Shown here piece after piece: positions 13,117 to 23,161 of a DNA stretch of 64,000 nt. The position numbers were made by a program, and so were the translations under genes. Source of the DNA: Oscheius onirici (Eukaryota; Nematoda; Chromadorea; Rhabditida; Rhabditidae); assembly GCA_932521025.1 (NCBI GenBank), contig OW051470.1:5504501-5568500 (forward strand). Direction: 5' to 3'. Each line of letters starts with the position of its first letter. Positions within the stretch are counted from its first letter, which is position 1. The notes below the pieces were generated by a model, which did no database searches, was not told the DNA's origin, and saw only the letters and a list, made by a program, of their open reading frames with translations.

Positions 13117-13445
13117 TCCACAAGCTCTTCAATAGGTTTGACCCGATAGCTTATGTGTTTCGGTGGAAGACTATCTTAGTAGTTCTTCTTTGGTAATTCA
13201 AACTGCTCAAAACTATCTCTTCATATAAAAACTGACAATGAGCCATAGTAGAACTTTTCACTTTACGATCCGCGAGACAAACGGACGTCGGTAAAGAAAG
13301 AAAAGCTTGTTTGGTAATTTGAGAGGATGCTCACCACGTTTATGGAGTGTTTATAAAGTCGTTTCCACTGAGCGCTCCAATGAAAAACGGTTCCACCCGT
13401 TGATAAATTAACGCCTCTTGATTGACCAGTCGCAGTATTTTAGCT

Positions 13446-14297
13446 ATGTCTCAATTGATATTATTCTCCCTTCTTCTACCAATCTTCGCATTTGCCGAAG
13501 TTCTTATTCCCTAGCATTATAATCGCTGGTACCAGTCCTTGCAAAAATACCAATTTCAAAACTTCAAATTTCGCGAAATTATTCATTCAAAACCACCTCC
13601 TCCGGCAAATATTACCGCGGTTGTAGCTGATATATTTCGCAGGTAGACCACTTTCAAATCCTCTCTCTAACAAGTTTTAGCAAAGAGTATAGAGAGCTTC
13701 ATGATTTTGACAGAGTCGTGGACAATTGGCTTCAGGCAAATCCAAGAGCTCTCGAAGCGAAACCAACTCCTCCCTTTGACCAAATAGTTAGTAGCTGTTC
13801 TGCACTTTGACCACAATCGTTTTCAGCCACTTCAGAAATTGGATAAAAGCACCGAAATGTTGCAAAGTATGATTGGAACGGTCTATTGGAGCATCCACAA
13901 CTCATATAAAACGGCTCACGAGAAGTATGTTCACTCCTGGAATAAAACTAACAACTTTGATCAAGTCGAAAAGTACTTTCTGGACAAAGAATTTCAAAGA
14001 AAGTGAGTTTTTTTCTCTCTAAAAGAATAGGTATGTTCAGATTCGGCAACCTGACGTCCAAGATTAAGGATTCAACCGAAATAAGGGTAAGCGTGACGTA
14101 CCTTTGTATAAAAGCTTGTTGAGACAAGAGAGGAGCTTGAAGAGGGTTTAAAGACCTTGTCGATTGTTCAGCCGTATATTTCCGAACAAGTCAATATCCG
14201 TTCGAGAACTATGGAGAGGAAAGAAGATGACGCGAGAAGAGAGGGATTGATGATAAAGTTTACAAGATACCTTTGGAAAGTAGCGTCGTGGTTCTAA
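13446..14297 (+). CDS. Small secreted helical protein, in-frame TAG after signal peptide
   Basis: Second member of the array; function unknown. The ATG at 13446 opens a typical signal peptide (MSQLILFSLLLPIFAFA). Codon 23 is TAG (13512-13514), after which the same frame continues as HYNRWYQSLQKYQFQN. The downstream exons (about 13515-13642, 13679-13788, 13827-14002, 14040-14088, 14118-14297) splice in phase and encode a mostly helical, charged protein of about 240 residues. It ends in an aromatic C-terminus, YLWKVASWF, like the ends of later members. Three bases after the signal-peptide codon GAA lie a GT and, 13 bases on, the TAG, so a 15-bp GT-AG micro-intron would remove the stop. That is far shorter than any other intron here and is only a formal possibility. 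Confidence 0.6.
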
Positions 14298-14375
14298 TAG
14301 ACCGAATAAAGTCCATTCGATATCAGTTTGTTTATGTTTCTCCTGCCTCGGGTGAAAATAATTCGTTATCATTAC

Positions 14376-14821
14376 ATGTCTTGCATCTGCACGCGTCTGT
14401 TTCTTCTCTCCCTCTTTGTGATTCCGCTACTTTCAAAACCCACTGTTTTTAAAAGTATCGTCTGGAAACAAGCCTACAACGAATGTACAAAAGAAGCCAA
14501 AAATTTCAACCAACTTTGGAAAACTGCCACAATGTTCAGTGAAGACGTGGGACATCTTCAGGCTCATCTTCATAACAAGTAAACATATAAAAGTTTGAAA
14601 AGAAACTGATAGGTTCAAACACGAGATAGAACATCTCCATGAGCATCGGAATCTGGTAGAGGATTGGGACTGGAATCAGCCTAACATCGACGTCGGGACT
14701 TTGAAGAGTCTGGTAAGTAGTACGGGTAACATCGAACCAATTGCAGCCGGCTCACGTTCTCCGTCGTCTCTCCTCAGATCTGACCAAAATGAATGTCTTT
14801 TTGGAAAAGTACACGTTCTAA
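14376..14821 (+). CDS. Small secreted protein of the array
   Basis: Third member of the array; function unknown. Three exons splice in phase from the ATG at 14376 to TAA at 14819-14821, giving about 125 residues. The N-terminus is a signal peptide (LFLLSLFVIPLLSKP), followed by an amphipathic helical region with KQAYNECTKEAKNFNQLW, an exon rich in His, Glu and Trp, and a last exon ending FLEKYTF. It starts 79 bp after the stop of the previous gene, on the same strand. No frame defect is seen. It is more diverged from its neighbours than the next two genes are from each other. Confidence 0.7.
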
Positions 14822-15006
14822 ACAATTGATCTTTTTTGGTGTTTTTCTGCCTATCCTGTACAAATAAACTTATATTTTCTCACTACTGCTCTGTTCCTCC
14901 CAAAAGCCTCGAAAAACAGTCGACACTGATTAATTATCACAGCCGGCTGCACACGGTCGTAAAGCAGATCGTCCTCGCTTTATCCCAGCTCTATCTATCG
15001 ATCAGA

Positions 15007-15513
15007 ATGCTCAAGCTACTGATACTCCTTCTAGTTACCACGACAGTTTCGGCCGGAGACACGACAATCCGCTTCAATACGGACGAAGAACGAGATGCGT
15101 ACATTCCACTCGTTTTCGAATACGAGGAAAAGACAAACTTGATTCATCAACGGGAACGACAAGTCGAAAACCTGGACTTTGCCAACAGGATGATGCTCAA
15201 GTACAAAATCGAGAGAGTGTTCGTTTTTTCTTCTCCCAATATAAAGAATATTCAGATTCCAATTTGAACTGGGCTAACTTGCGGCTCTCAGGAAGTTTGA
15301 AGAGCCTTATGTATGTGTTCCTGTCATCTTTGAATACTTAAATTTAAGGAAACACGTCTTCTCGAGAGAATAAACAACATCATGGAGAGATATGGTCGAT
15401 TCCTGATGAGAGAACTGCCTTTGAGACAAAATCGACCTGCTGCTGCCATCTGGCAAGATGTCAAGGATGCTGCTTCCTCCTTCTGGCAATGGCTAAAAAA
15501 CAAATTTGCCTAA
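15007..15513 (+). CDS. Small secreted helical protein of the array (intact)
   Basis: Fourth member of the array; function unknown. The ATG at 15007 starts a clean signal peptide (MLKLLILLLVTTTVSA). A helical charged segment follows (EERDAYIPLVFEYEEKTNL), then a very short exon ending FEEPY and a last exon beginning ETRLLERINNIMERYG and closing with FWQWLKNKFA before TAA. The intron near 15220-15294 contains two possible CAG acceptors; only the second keeps the frame open. The next gene downstream is a clear paralogue with the same exon pattern, including a short middle exon ending PY and the FW-x-WL-K C-terminus. Confidence 0.75.
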
Positions 15514-15611
15514 AAGATCTTTTCTGATCAGTTCCCTCGAAAACAGCAATAAATCAGTCGTTCTCGGCTCTTTCTCACTCGAAACAGCCTCTCGTTCCCT
15601 CAACCTTTCAA

Positions 15612-16068
15612 ATGTGTCGACTAGTTCTTCTCCTTTTTCTTCTGATAGCTGTCTCAGTCGGGCAAGAGGAACAGCTCGCCTCAAAAGGACAGAGACTTTT
15701 GAAGCGATTGAGAAATGTTCAGGGAGAAATAGAAAATCTCGACAAGCTGCAACAGAGAGCTCTTTTAGCCAAGCTGAACCAGAAGTAATCATTATCTTTT
15801 CAACAATTTGATGCTCGTTCAGGTTCAGTGGCAAACAATCCGAACTAGAGTATCTTATGTCTCATTCAAGGCCCTATGTATGTGTTTTTGCTCTTCAACA
15901 AGTGATCTTACCTTTTAGAGAACTGAAGTGCTGCGCAACATGGTCCAGATTCCCGAAGATCTCGTGACTTTCATGACAAACGAGGTGACGACAAGAAGAG
16001 AAACACCAGTTGGAGCGCTCTGGGGAGATGTCAAGAAAAAAAAGCTTCCACCTTTTGGGAATGGTTAA
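15612..16068 (+). CDS. Secreted paralogue with probable frameshift in an A8 run
   Basis: Fifth member of the array and nearest paralogue of the gene just upstream. The ATG at 15612 starts a signal peptide (MCRLVLLLFLLIAVSVG), followed by a helical region (LLKRLRNVQGEIENLDKL), a short exon ending SRPY, and a last exon with EVLRNMVQIPEDLVTF. The last exon reads into the tract GDVKKKK, whose codons contain a run of eight A (16036-16043), then terminates at 16066-16068. In the +2 frame the downstream sequence reads STFWEWLKEKLTGH with a stop at 16089-16091. This matches the FWQWLKNKFA end of the paralogue, so one base has been gained or lost in the A run. This may be a real disruption or a sequencing error. 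Confidence 0.65.
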
Positions 16069-16259
16069 AAGAAAAGCTGACAGGTCACTAATTTATGTAC
16101 AAGTGTATACAATAGATAAAACATGGGTCGCTTCTTGTTCCTTTGGTTCAACTCGAGTCGAGACTAAATCGATAGTTGCCTCCAAACTCTTCTATTTGAA
16201 GTTCTTTACTGGATCGTATTCTTCTCCTGTTGCTCCAACATTTCTTCGATCACGGAAGA

Positions 16260-17520
16260 GACAACCTGTAAATTCCCCTCTAGATAGAAACGCGTGAAAA
16301 TGTAAAAGAGCAATAAATGACAACGCACATGGTATCTTTATAGTTGTAGTAGATGGTGATCTCTTGACCCTTCTTTATCTCTCTCATAGCAACTACTGCC
16401 AGTTCAGGAACCTGGTGATTTCCGTCGTCGACTGTTGTCCACTGCAAAGAAGAGGCTACACAGAAAATCTCAATTGACTAACCTAACCTGTTCGAGCATT
16501 GCATTTGCTCTTTTAATGCACGAGTGGTTAAGGTATTTCAATATGCTTCCATAGTTGGTAAGATCGATGGCAACACCAGGGATGAGTTCGGCAAAGTAGA
16601 GATGTTCGTTCTTTCTCTTCTGCCTACAGAATCGCAATAACTACTTTGATAAAAACGACAACCTGTCCTTACGCCGCTCTAACTCTTTTTCCCGATCAGT
16701 TCTCCCGTCAGTATGCCGATCATCGTGCCCTCTTCGATATCGGTCAGGGCAAATACTCCTCTTCCTTTTTTCGCCAGCATCACCGACTTTAATTTTGGGA
16801 AAACATTTCTGAAATGAGTCTTTTAGAACGGTTTCGTAGTGTCTAATACGCCTGTTGAAACAGTCGGTTTTTGTTTGAGCATTTTCTCCTATTCACGAAG
16901 TTTTCACAAACGTCTTCCGGAGTACAGTGAAGACCATCGGAATAGCAGCATCCAGTTTTTTCTGTTTTATACCCCGAGAGAACGTCTCACCGAGTTGTCT
17001 ACAATCTTGTTCGGAGGAAAGTCTGAAGCTTTTGTTCCCTTGTTTTTGGTTTGCGTACTGACCTTTAGGATCTGCGGGTTCGGGAGCTGTATAGGTAGTT
17101 GGAACAGGGAACGACGTGATTGTCTTCTTGCATCGCTCGCTTCTTCGGAGACCTTCTAGAAAGTATTTTTTTTTACATCGGATCGTCTTACCAGGCTATC
17201 CGTCTTGTCGCAATACCTTGGCAGGAGGGGCATCTGAAACATATTGACATAAGTTCTCTTGAAATGGGTTATCCGTCTGTTCAAAGTCTGCCGGAGATCT
17301 CTTTGGCCGTCTGTCAGGAACGGAGAGTGGAGCACTACTCTCTTCTTGGAGATCGGAACTTCTAAACGAAGAGAACAGCTGGACAACGATTTGAACGAAC
17401 GATTCATTTTGAGGCGAGGGAAGATCTGAACAGGAGTGTTGAGATACAAGAACAAATAAGTGGGTGTCATATATGCCTATCCAGCAAAAGAAACTAACCG
17501 GATGTGGAGGAGCAGGTGCG
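16260..17520 (-). CDS. AWS-SET domain histone lysine methyltransferase (frameshifted)
   Basis: A SET-domain protein lysine methyltransferase, probably of the ASH1/NSD/SETD2 (H3K36) type because a Cys-rich AWS-like segment precedes the SET core. On the minus strand, exon 16852-16980 carries the AWS part (TPEDVCENFVNRRKC, then NRLFQQA). The next exon (about 16690-16810) begins the SET domain (GRGVFALTDIEEGTMIG, ILTGELI). Exon 16500-16625 gives HLYFAELIPG and the cofactor-binding signature YLNHSC. Exon 16330-16442 gives VAMREIKKGQEITIYYNY. The protein ends soon after, with no Cys-rich post-SET motif. After GELIGKK the frame hits TAG; one extra A in the A5 run (16686-16690 on plus) would give an ELERRKDR linker flowing into the next exon. 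Upstream Pro/Ser-rich exons (about 17221-17430) belong to the N-terminus, whose start I could not fix. Confidence 0.75.
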
Positions 17521-17653
17521 ACTAGGGGAAAAGACTGTAAGTGGACAACTGTTTATGGGAGTCTCATTACGATGACCTAAAGGCGCTATTACATAAACAA
17601 GAGGATTAGTCAGTTATGTTTGAGAGTTTTATTGGAAACAGAATAAAACAGAT

Positions 17654-17936
17654 CCACTTTAAATTGCTCTCAAGTCTCTGTGTGTCTGAAGCTTTTATTG
17701 AGGATTAATGAGATAGCTTTGTGCGCAAATTAGTTTTTAACGAGTCGAAACAGGAAAACAAGTGCGCGAACTTTGATTCTTACGACTTTGGTAGTTTCTT
17801 TGGAGGTACAGGTGGTGACTGGAACGGAGTGACAACGAAAGGGTCACTAAGAATGAGGCTTCGCGTAAGAACGAAGTAATAGATGAACACGAATACCTTC
17901 TAACTTTAGCCCTGATAAGGGCTCTGCAAACCTTGT
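17654..17936 (-). repeat. Interspersed repeat copy with terminal hairpin (family R1)
   Basis: This copy runs from CCACTTTAAATTGCTCTC to a terminal hairpin (AGCCCTGATAAGGGCT) followed by CTGCAAACCTTGT. The same two ends recur at 20890-21380, 57385-57482 and 61594-62003, and sequence after CTTGT differs at every copy, so this marks the element boundary. The strand given treats the 20890 copy as plus. No coding capacity is seen. Confidence 0.75.
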
Positions 17937-17967
17937 TACAATAAAAGTTTTCAATCTTTGAGAATAC

Positions 17968-18213
17968 AAGGCTTGCAACGCCCTTCCAAGGGCTAAAGTT
18001 ACCTACAATCTCCAAATATATTCCTTGACCTGAACCACTCGAAATCCGTTTCGGCATGGGAATTACCGAATGCAGAAGCAAAGCCTTTGTCTCTCAATAG
18101 TGACTTGTCTAAACTTTTTACTACTCTCTTTTTCCCTTAATTGCGTACACAAATACCTGTTTTGATTGTCAATTAAAGCTTCCGACATACAACAGAGACA
18201 TACATAGAGACGG
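17968..18213 (+). repeat. Second R1 copy, opposite orientation to its neighbour
   Basis: It begins with the hairpin end (CAAGGCTTGCAACGCCC, then TTCCAAGGGCT) and ends in a diverged form of the other terminus (CAGAGACATACATAGAGAC). It faces the copy at 17654-17936, so the pair forms a large imperfect inverted repeat with a 31-bp spacer. The A/T-rich middle (TTAATTGCGTACACAAAT) matches 21270-21300. Confidence 0.65.
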
Positions 18214-18241
18214 CTTTTGTGTTGTTATACCTACAGTAAAG

Positions 18242-18249
18242 TATAAAAA
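18242..18249 (+). promoter_or_regulatory. TATA box upstream of the SLC13 gene
   Basis: The sequence TATAAAAA lies about 130 bp upstream of the likely SLC13 start codon at 18377, just after the R1 repeat pair. Position and sequence fit a core promoter; the transcription start itself is not visible. Confidence 0.4.
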
Positions 18250-18376
18250 CTAGTCCTCATTACCCCCACCCACTTCCCTATTCTTCCTATTGAATTTTCG
18301 GCAATCACACCCATATAATCGGGCTTTGCATATAGAAAAGAGACTCGCGAATGTGATCGTCCCTGCTCCCACCGTC

Positions 18377-20789
18377 ATGGGCAGAGGAAGTTTCCTCTCG
18401 ACCTATTTCAAAACTGTTTGGACTCTCGCAGCTCCAATTCTTCTCTCTCCGCTCCTATTTTTCGACACTTCAGCAAGATGTTGTTACTGTATTCTACTGA
18501 TGAGTTGCTATTGGGTAATGGAAGTGGTCCCCCTGGCAGTAACCGCATTTCTCCCATTGGTAGTCCTTCCGTTTTTGGGAGTTGTTCCAATCAAAAGGGT
18601 AGCCAGTTCTTATCTGACTGACACGAACATGATGTTTGTGACTAGTCTCATGTTGAGTCTAGCTGTCGAGGAATGTCAACTGCACAAGAGAGTAGCATTG
18701 AAAATGCTGAAACAGTTTGGAACAAGGCCTCAATGGTAGTTTTGATTTTTTGAATAACTTTTATTAGCGATGTTTAGGCTGATGGCCGGCTTCATGATCA
18801 TTACCAGTTTCATGTAACAGTTGTAAACGATAACTCTATTGTGATTCAGATCTTTGTTCATCTCGGACACGGCCACTTGCGCCTTGATGTTAGACTTTCC
18901 CGGTAAAACTGCTAGAAAATAATTTCCAGGTCTCCCATCGCCTATGCTCTTTTGGAGTCTGTTATGGTCCATAAAATGAAGAAAGTCAATAGATTTCTCA
19001 ATCCAAATTGTAAAAGTTCTTTTAGAAAGACGACAATTCAAGTTTGGAATCGGATATTGGAGATACCGAAAAGCTTGATGCGAAGAGACTTTCAGAGAGA
19101 GATAGAGGTATTCGTCAGCGAATACATTCAGCTGTTTCCAGGCATTTGCAAATGTGTTATGCTTATTGTGGCCCACGCTTCATTGATTGGTGGGACTGGG
19201 ACTATCAACAGCACGGGACCAAATCTCATATTCAGAGACACACTGGAAAAGTTTTTTCCCGGTGAAAACACCCAGATCAGTTATCTGTCTTGGATGGCCT
19301 TTGCCATTCCGCCAATGGTCGCTTACATGTTCTCCTCGTGGTTTATAGTCCAACTGCAATTCCTCGGTCCCCGCCACATTCTCACAATGTTCAGTGAGAC
19401 GAGTTCTGAGGAGAAGGAAGACGAAAAACGAGCGAGGCTGGCAGTTGAAAGCGACTATGCAGAGCTCGGACCAATGACGTAAAATTTAGCATTCAAAGTG
19501 AAGAAAAAACTCAGATTCGCGGAAAAGTCCACTCTTGGCATTTTTTGTTTGACAGTAGCTGCTTGGATCACCAGCGATCCCAAGGTCATTCCGGGATGGG
19601 CTCTGTTGTTCAAGAAAGGTTTAAACAGACTGTTAATGCTGGAATAGTCTCGATTTAGGATACGTGACTGACACTTGCGCTGGAATAATATCAGTTTTCG
19701 CTCTTTTCGTCTGGCCAAAAGAACGTCCCGACTTTCCATTTGGATCAGCAGGTTTCCATTATACTTGGGCACCGAGCCGGCTCGAGCCTGACGGTTTTTT
19801 GCGATTTTCTCCAAATCGGATTCAATTTTCTCGATTTTTTTTCCAGACATTCGTTAATGCTTTGTTGACTTCTAGCAAACAAGAAATTGGAATTTTAATA
19901 AGTAATTTTCCAGAAAAATGGAAAATGTGCCGGCTCGAGCCGCCGAGATCCATTTTTCTCGAAAAATTCCTTATTTCCAAAATTCCAATTTATCGAGAAA
20001 ATTGAATCCGATTTGCAGAAAATCGCAAAAAACCGTCAGGCTCGAGCCGGCTCGGTGCCCAAGTATAGTTTCCATTACAAAAGTGAATTTCTTTATTGTT
20101 AGATTCGGAACAAGGCTATCGCGGTCGATCAGCTCTCATCAACTGGGACGTAGTGAAGAAGAGATTTCCCTGGTCTGTTATTCTTTTACTTGGAGCCGGC
20201 TTTGCTATTTCCGGCAGTGTTAAAGTATTTTTATTCGAAAATGAGAACACTTATCATCTTTTAGGAAAGCGGTCTTTCTTCTGCGATAGTATGTTTGCTG
20301 GAAAATGTTCTCTTCGGCCTTCCTTTCCCTCTGATGCAAGCGTTTCTTTCCATTCTTGTCGTATGTCTCACGGAATTCTCTACGAACTCGGCCACAGCTT
20401 CTATTTTCATCCCGATTGCTTTCAATATAGTCAGTACAACACAATACATTCAATACACTTGTTCAGGCGGAATCAGTCGGAGCTCATCCTCTCTATTTTT
20501 CTATTCCAGCAGCAATCGGACCTTCTTTCAGTTTTATGCTTCCAATGGCGACGCCGCCCAATGCAATCGTCTACGAGACCAACACGATGAGCATGTTAGA
20601 CATGGTCGGAATCTCATCGGTTCTCTATACTTGAAACTTTAGGCTTCGTGTGGCATCTTCCTGAATATTGCCTGTATTGGATTCACAGTTCTGAACATGA
20701 ACACCTGGGCCTATTGGATCTTCTCAATGGGAAGTATACCAGAGTATGCTTTGAGACATACCAACAATTCAACTTGTGTTCGGATATGA
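18377..20789 (+). CDS. SLC13 (NaC) sodium-coupled di/tricarboxylate transporter
   Basis: A plasma-membrane sodium/carboxylate or sulfate symporter of the SLC13 family; nematode NAC proteins take up citrate-cycle intermediates. The start MGRGSFLSTYFKTVW is the first ATG with a family-like N-terminus. Hydrophobic segments follow, with VMEVVPLAVTAFLPL, FISDTATCALMSPI (the first Ser-Asn-Thr-like motif), a short cytoplasmic loop, GGTGTINSTGPNL, SWMAFAIPP, LLLGAGFAISGS, EFSTNSATASIFIPI (the second conserved motif) and MATPPNAIVYETN. It stops at TGA 20787-20789 after NNSTCVRI, a possible glycosylation site. About ten introns, mostly 35-50 bp, join in phase. The intron after PDFPFGSAG is enlarged to about 350 bp by a foldback element inserted at its 5' splice site. 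The protein looks complete. Confidence 0.93.
19760..20067. mobile_element. 308-bp foldback MITE with target-site duplication
   Basis: The unit begins TATACTTGGGCACCGAGCC and ends with its reverse complement. The outer inverted arms run about 75 bp with very few mismatches (one is CTCC against CTGC). A second pair of inner arms, starting AAATTGGAATTTT, meets near the centre at GGCTCGAGCC, so almost the whole element can fold back; only about 48 bp of the left arm is unpaired. An 8-bp direct repeat GTTTCCAT flanks it (19752-19759, 20068-20075), or 10 bp if TA is counted as target. An 8-bp duplication suggests the hAT group. It has no coding capacity. Confidence 0.9.
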
Positions 20790-20889
20790 CACTCAGAATA
20801 AACTTTGCAAATGAGTTCTTGACAGCATTTATTTTGTTTGCTTGAACAATTTATCTGGAATCTCAATACTGAAATCTAGGAATTTTATT

Positions 20890-21380
20890 TACAAGTTGTG
20901 CTACGCCCCTCCGGGGCTAAGTGACTTAGTTTTGTCCTTTTCAAAACAGATAGCAGTTAACAGTTTGCTGTTTGATCCCTCTGTCTCTATGTCCCTCTGT
21001 TTATAATTTCTCGACACTTTCTCTCTGTTCACCCTTGCATTCTGAAATGTGCCCTGCCCTTCGCGGTTTTCTCCTCTATCCCTGTTCTCCAGTTGTGATA
21101 TTGCCCCTTTGAAGCTAAACTTATAGTAGAAACTCCCTAAAGGTATTCCAGTATTTCTAACCCAGCACTTGATTCTCTACTGTCTGGAAACTCTCTCCAG
21201 TCAAAAAAAAATGCAAGTCCACGCACTTGCAAATTGACTTGTCCAAACCTGTTACATTAACTCCTTTCCCCTTAATTGTGCGCACAAATTGCTCCATTTT
21301 GATTGCCAATTAAAGCTGATTGCCAATCCGACAGACAGACAGACACACACACACAGAGACGCGAGAGCAATTTAAAGTGA
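20890..21380 (+). repeat. Full-length R1 repeat copy
   Basis: It starts with CAAGTTGTGCTACGCCCC and a perfect hairpin (GCCCCTCCGGGGC), carries GACTTAGTTTTGTCC and AGATAGCAGTTAACAG (shared with 57385-57482), and ends ACGCGAGAGCAATTTAAAG (shared with 61594 and 17654). A short CA/GACA microsatellite sits near its end. It fills most of the gap between the SLC13 gene and the next gene. No ORF of note. Confidence 0.8.
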
Positions 21381-21504
21381 ATTTATTTATTTGAAAGCTA
21401 GGAATATTGTTCTTGTAATTACAGTTTCCACAGAAAAAAAAGTTACTCTTACTGTTGGTATAAATAGTGTCGCGTTTGAAGTTACTGAGCTCAAACTTTC
21501 TACG

Positions 21505-23070
21505 ATGAGTGAAGACTCTGCTCGACTCGGTCCAACGGATACACCCGAGCCAGTGAAGAAAACGGAAGAGAACAGTAGGTTCTTTATTTGGGTTTGACCC
21601 TTTGTGGTTTCAGTTGATCTACTCGGGGATCTGAATCAACGAGAGACAAATGTGACTATTCCCGAGCCTGCTTCTACTCCGTTGAGAGTAGAGAATAGTC
21701 AAGTACCTTCAAAAGAACAAGAACTCAAGTCAAAAAATAGTGAGCGTGAAAAGAAGATTCCTGTGAGTTGTACTTTTGCATAGAAAACATCCAGAGATTA
21801 TAGGATCCGCTTCAATCCCAGTCAAAGGCTGAGACTGAACAGAGTCAACTGAATTCTACTACGAAAGATCAGCTTACCAAGACGAAACAGAATGTAGTGT
21901 CCAAAAATAGTCGAGACAGATCGAAACGAAGAAAGACTGATCCGAAATTCGAAGGGGAAAGGTCGGATGTGCGAAAGGTCAAGTCAATGTCGAACAAGTT
22001 CAAAAAAGTGGTTGAACAACAGAAGAAGAGTCCGAGGAAGAAGGCACAACAGCTCAGTGAACGAGACCAGGCCAGATTGGAAGAGGGCGAATATCTAAAG
22101 TTGAGGGAGTCTGACGTTAAGGGAATGTTTAAAAGAGCTGATTTAGAAAGCAGCAGCTGCTGAAAGACTTACTGCCAAAGTCCAAGACAACTCTTCTACG
22201 ACGATCCGACGAACAATTTCCCTCTCACGCACTCCGAGCTATGGAAAATACCAATTTCGGGGCAATGAAGGCTAAGTTCATGGCTCTGAGACCGAATAGA
22301 AAGTATGCGAGTTGGTTCGGAAAGAAACACGACGATAATCACGACCGGTGTCTGACACTGAAGGAAAGAATTCTGGCTACGAGGAAAATGCCCGTGGTTA
22401 CTCCTCAGGTGACAACAAAGAAGAAGGCCGAAAGTAAAAAGATTGCTCGGAAGCAGGACGCCATTGTATTGCCCAAGCCGCCTCCAGAGCTTCCAAAGGC
22501 ACCTCCGCCGATTGATCCAATGGAACGAACGGCCATGATGGCAGTGGACGATGCTAATGCTACCGATGAGGAAGAACTGCTTCTCATGTCGAACATCCGT
22601 TATTCTCGTCCATTCAATGACAACGGTCAACTGTTTTGGATACGGACAAAGCTGAGACTGAGAACGAAGAGGGAATTGTGAACAATGATGCCGTAGTCAA
22701 GGTTTGAATTTTCCATTTGGAACTACTCTTAATTCAGGATGGCGAAACAGCCCAACGATTCTGCACAAAGTTTCAGGTGACAAGGGCTAGCATCCCCTAT
22801 AATCCAGTGAATGAACTGCCCACTTTAGGCAAGATGGATGTTATGTTTGAGCAGCGTAACGTCTATTTAAATACGATCGTCAACGTTATCAACCTCACCA
22901 GTGATCCTATTTCAAACCAGATGACGCCCCAATCCATAAAGTTCAAATTCAGCACAACGATGTTTGCATCGGAGTATGAGAAGGGAATGTCGAACGTACA
23001 GGAGAAGGTTGGGATGAAGACGGAAACGAAACCTTTGAAAGATGTGTTCAAGACGGGTGAGAAAGACTGA
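21505..23070 (+). CDS. Lys/Arg-rich orphan protein, one probable frameshift
   Basis: I do not recognise this protein. It starts at MSEDSARLGPTDTPEP and joins five or six exons in phase. A Ser/Lys-rich N-terminal half (VSKNSRDRSKRRKTDPKF, then KKSPRKKAQQLSERDQ) looks disordered and nuclear-signal-like. The middle has a more ordered stretch (FMALRPNRKYASWFGKK) and a Pro-rich segment (PKPPPELPKAPPPIDP). The C-terminal exon is about 110 residues (VMFEQRNVYLNTIVNVINL). At 22634-22637 the open frame and the following exon are out of step by one base: adding a T to the T4 run gives GQLFLDTDKAETENEEG, which reads on to the next donor. The stop is TGA at 23068-23070. Confidence 0.6.
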
Positions 23071-23161
23071 GAGATTAAAGGATCGTCCAATAAATGTAAA
23101 GTTGCTCTATTATTCGAACAGAAAGTGAGATCGGAGATACCAGAGCTTCTTGACCCGTCTT

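Noticed and set aside
18893-18935. Frameshift in the SLC13 gene after SDTATCALM
   Set aside because: Using the GTTAGACT donor inside the Met codon gives an in-phase join to SPIAYALLE.
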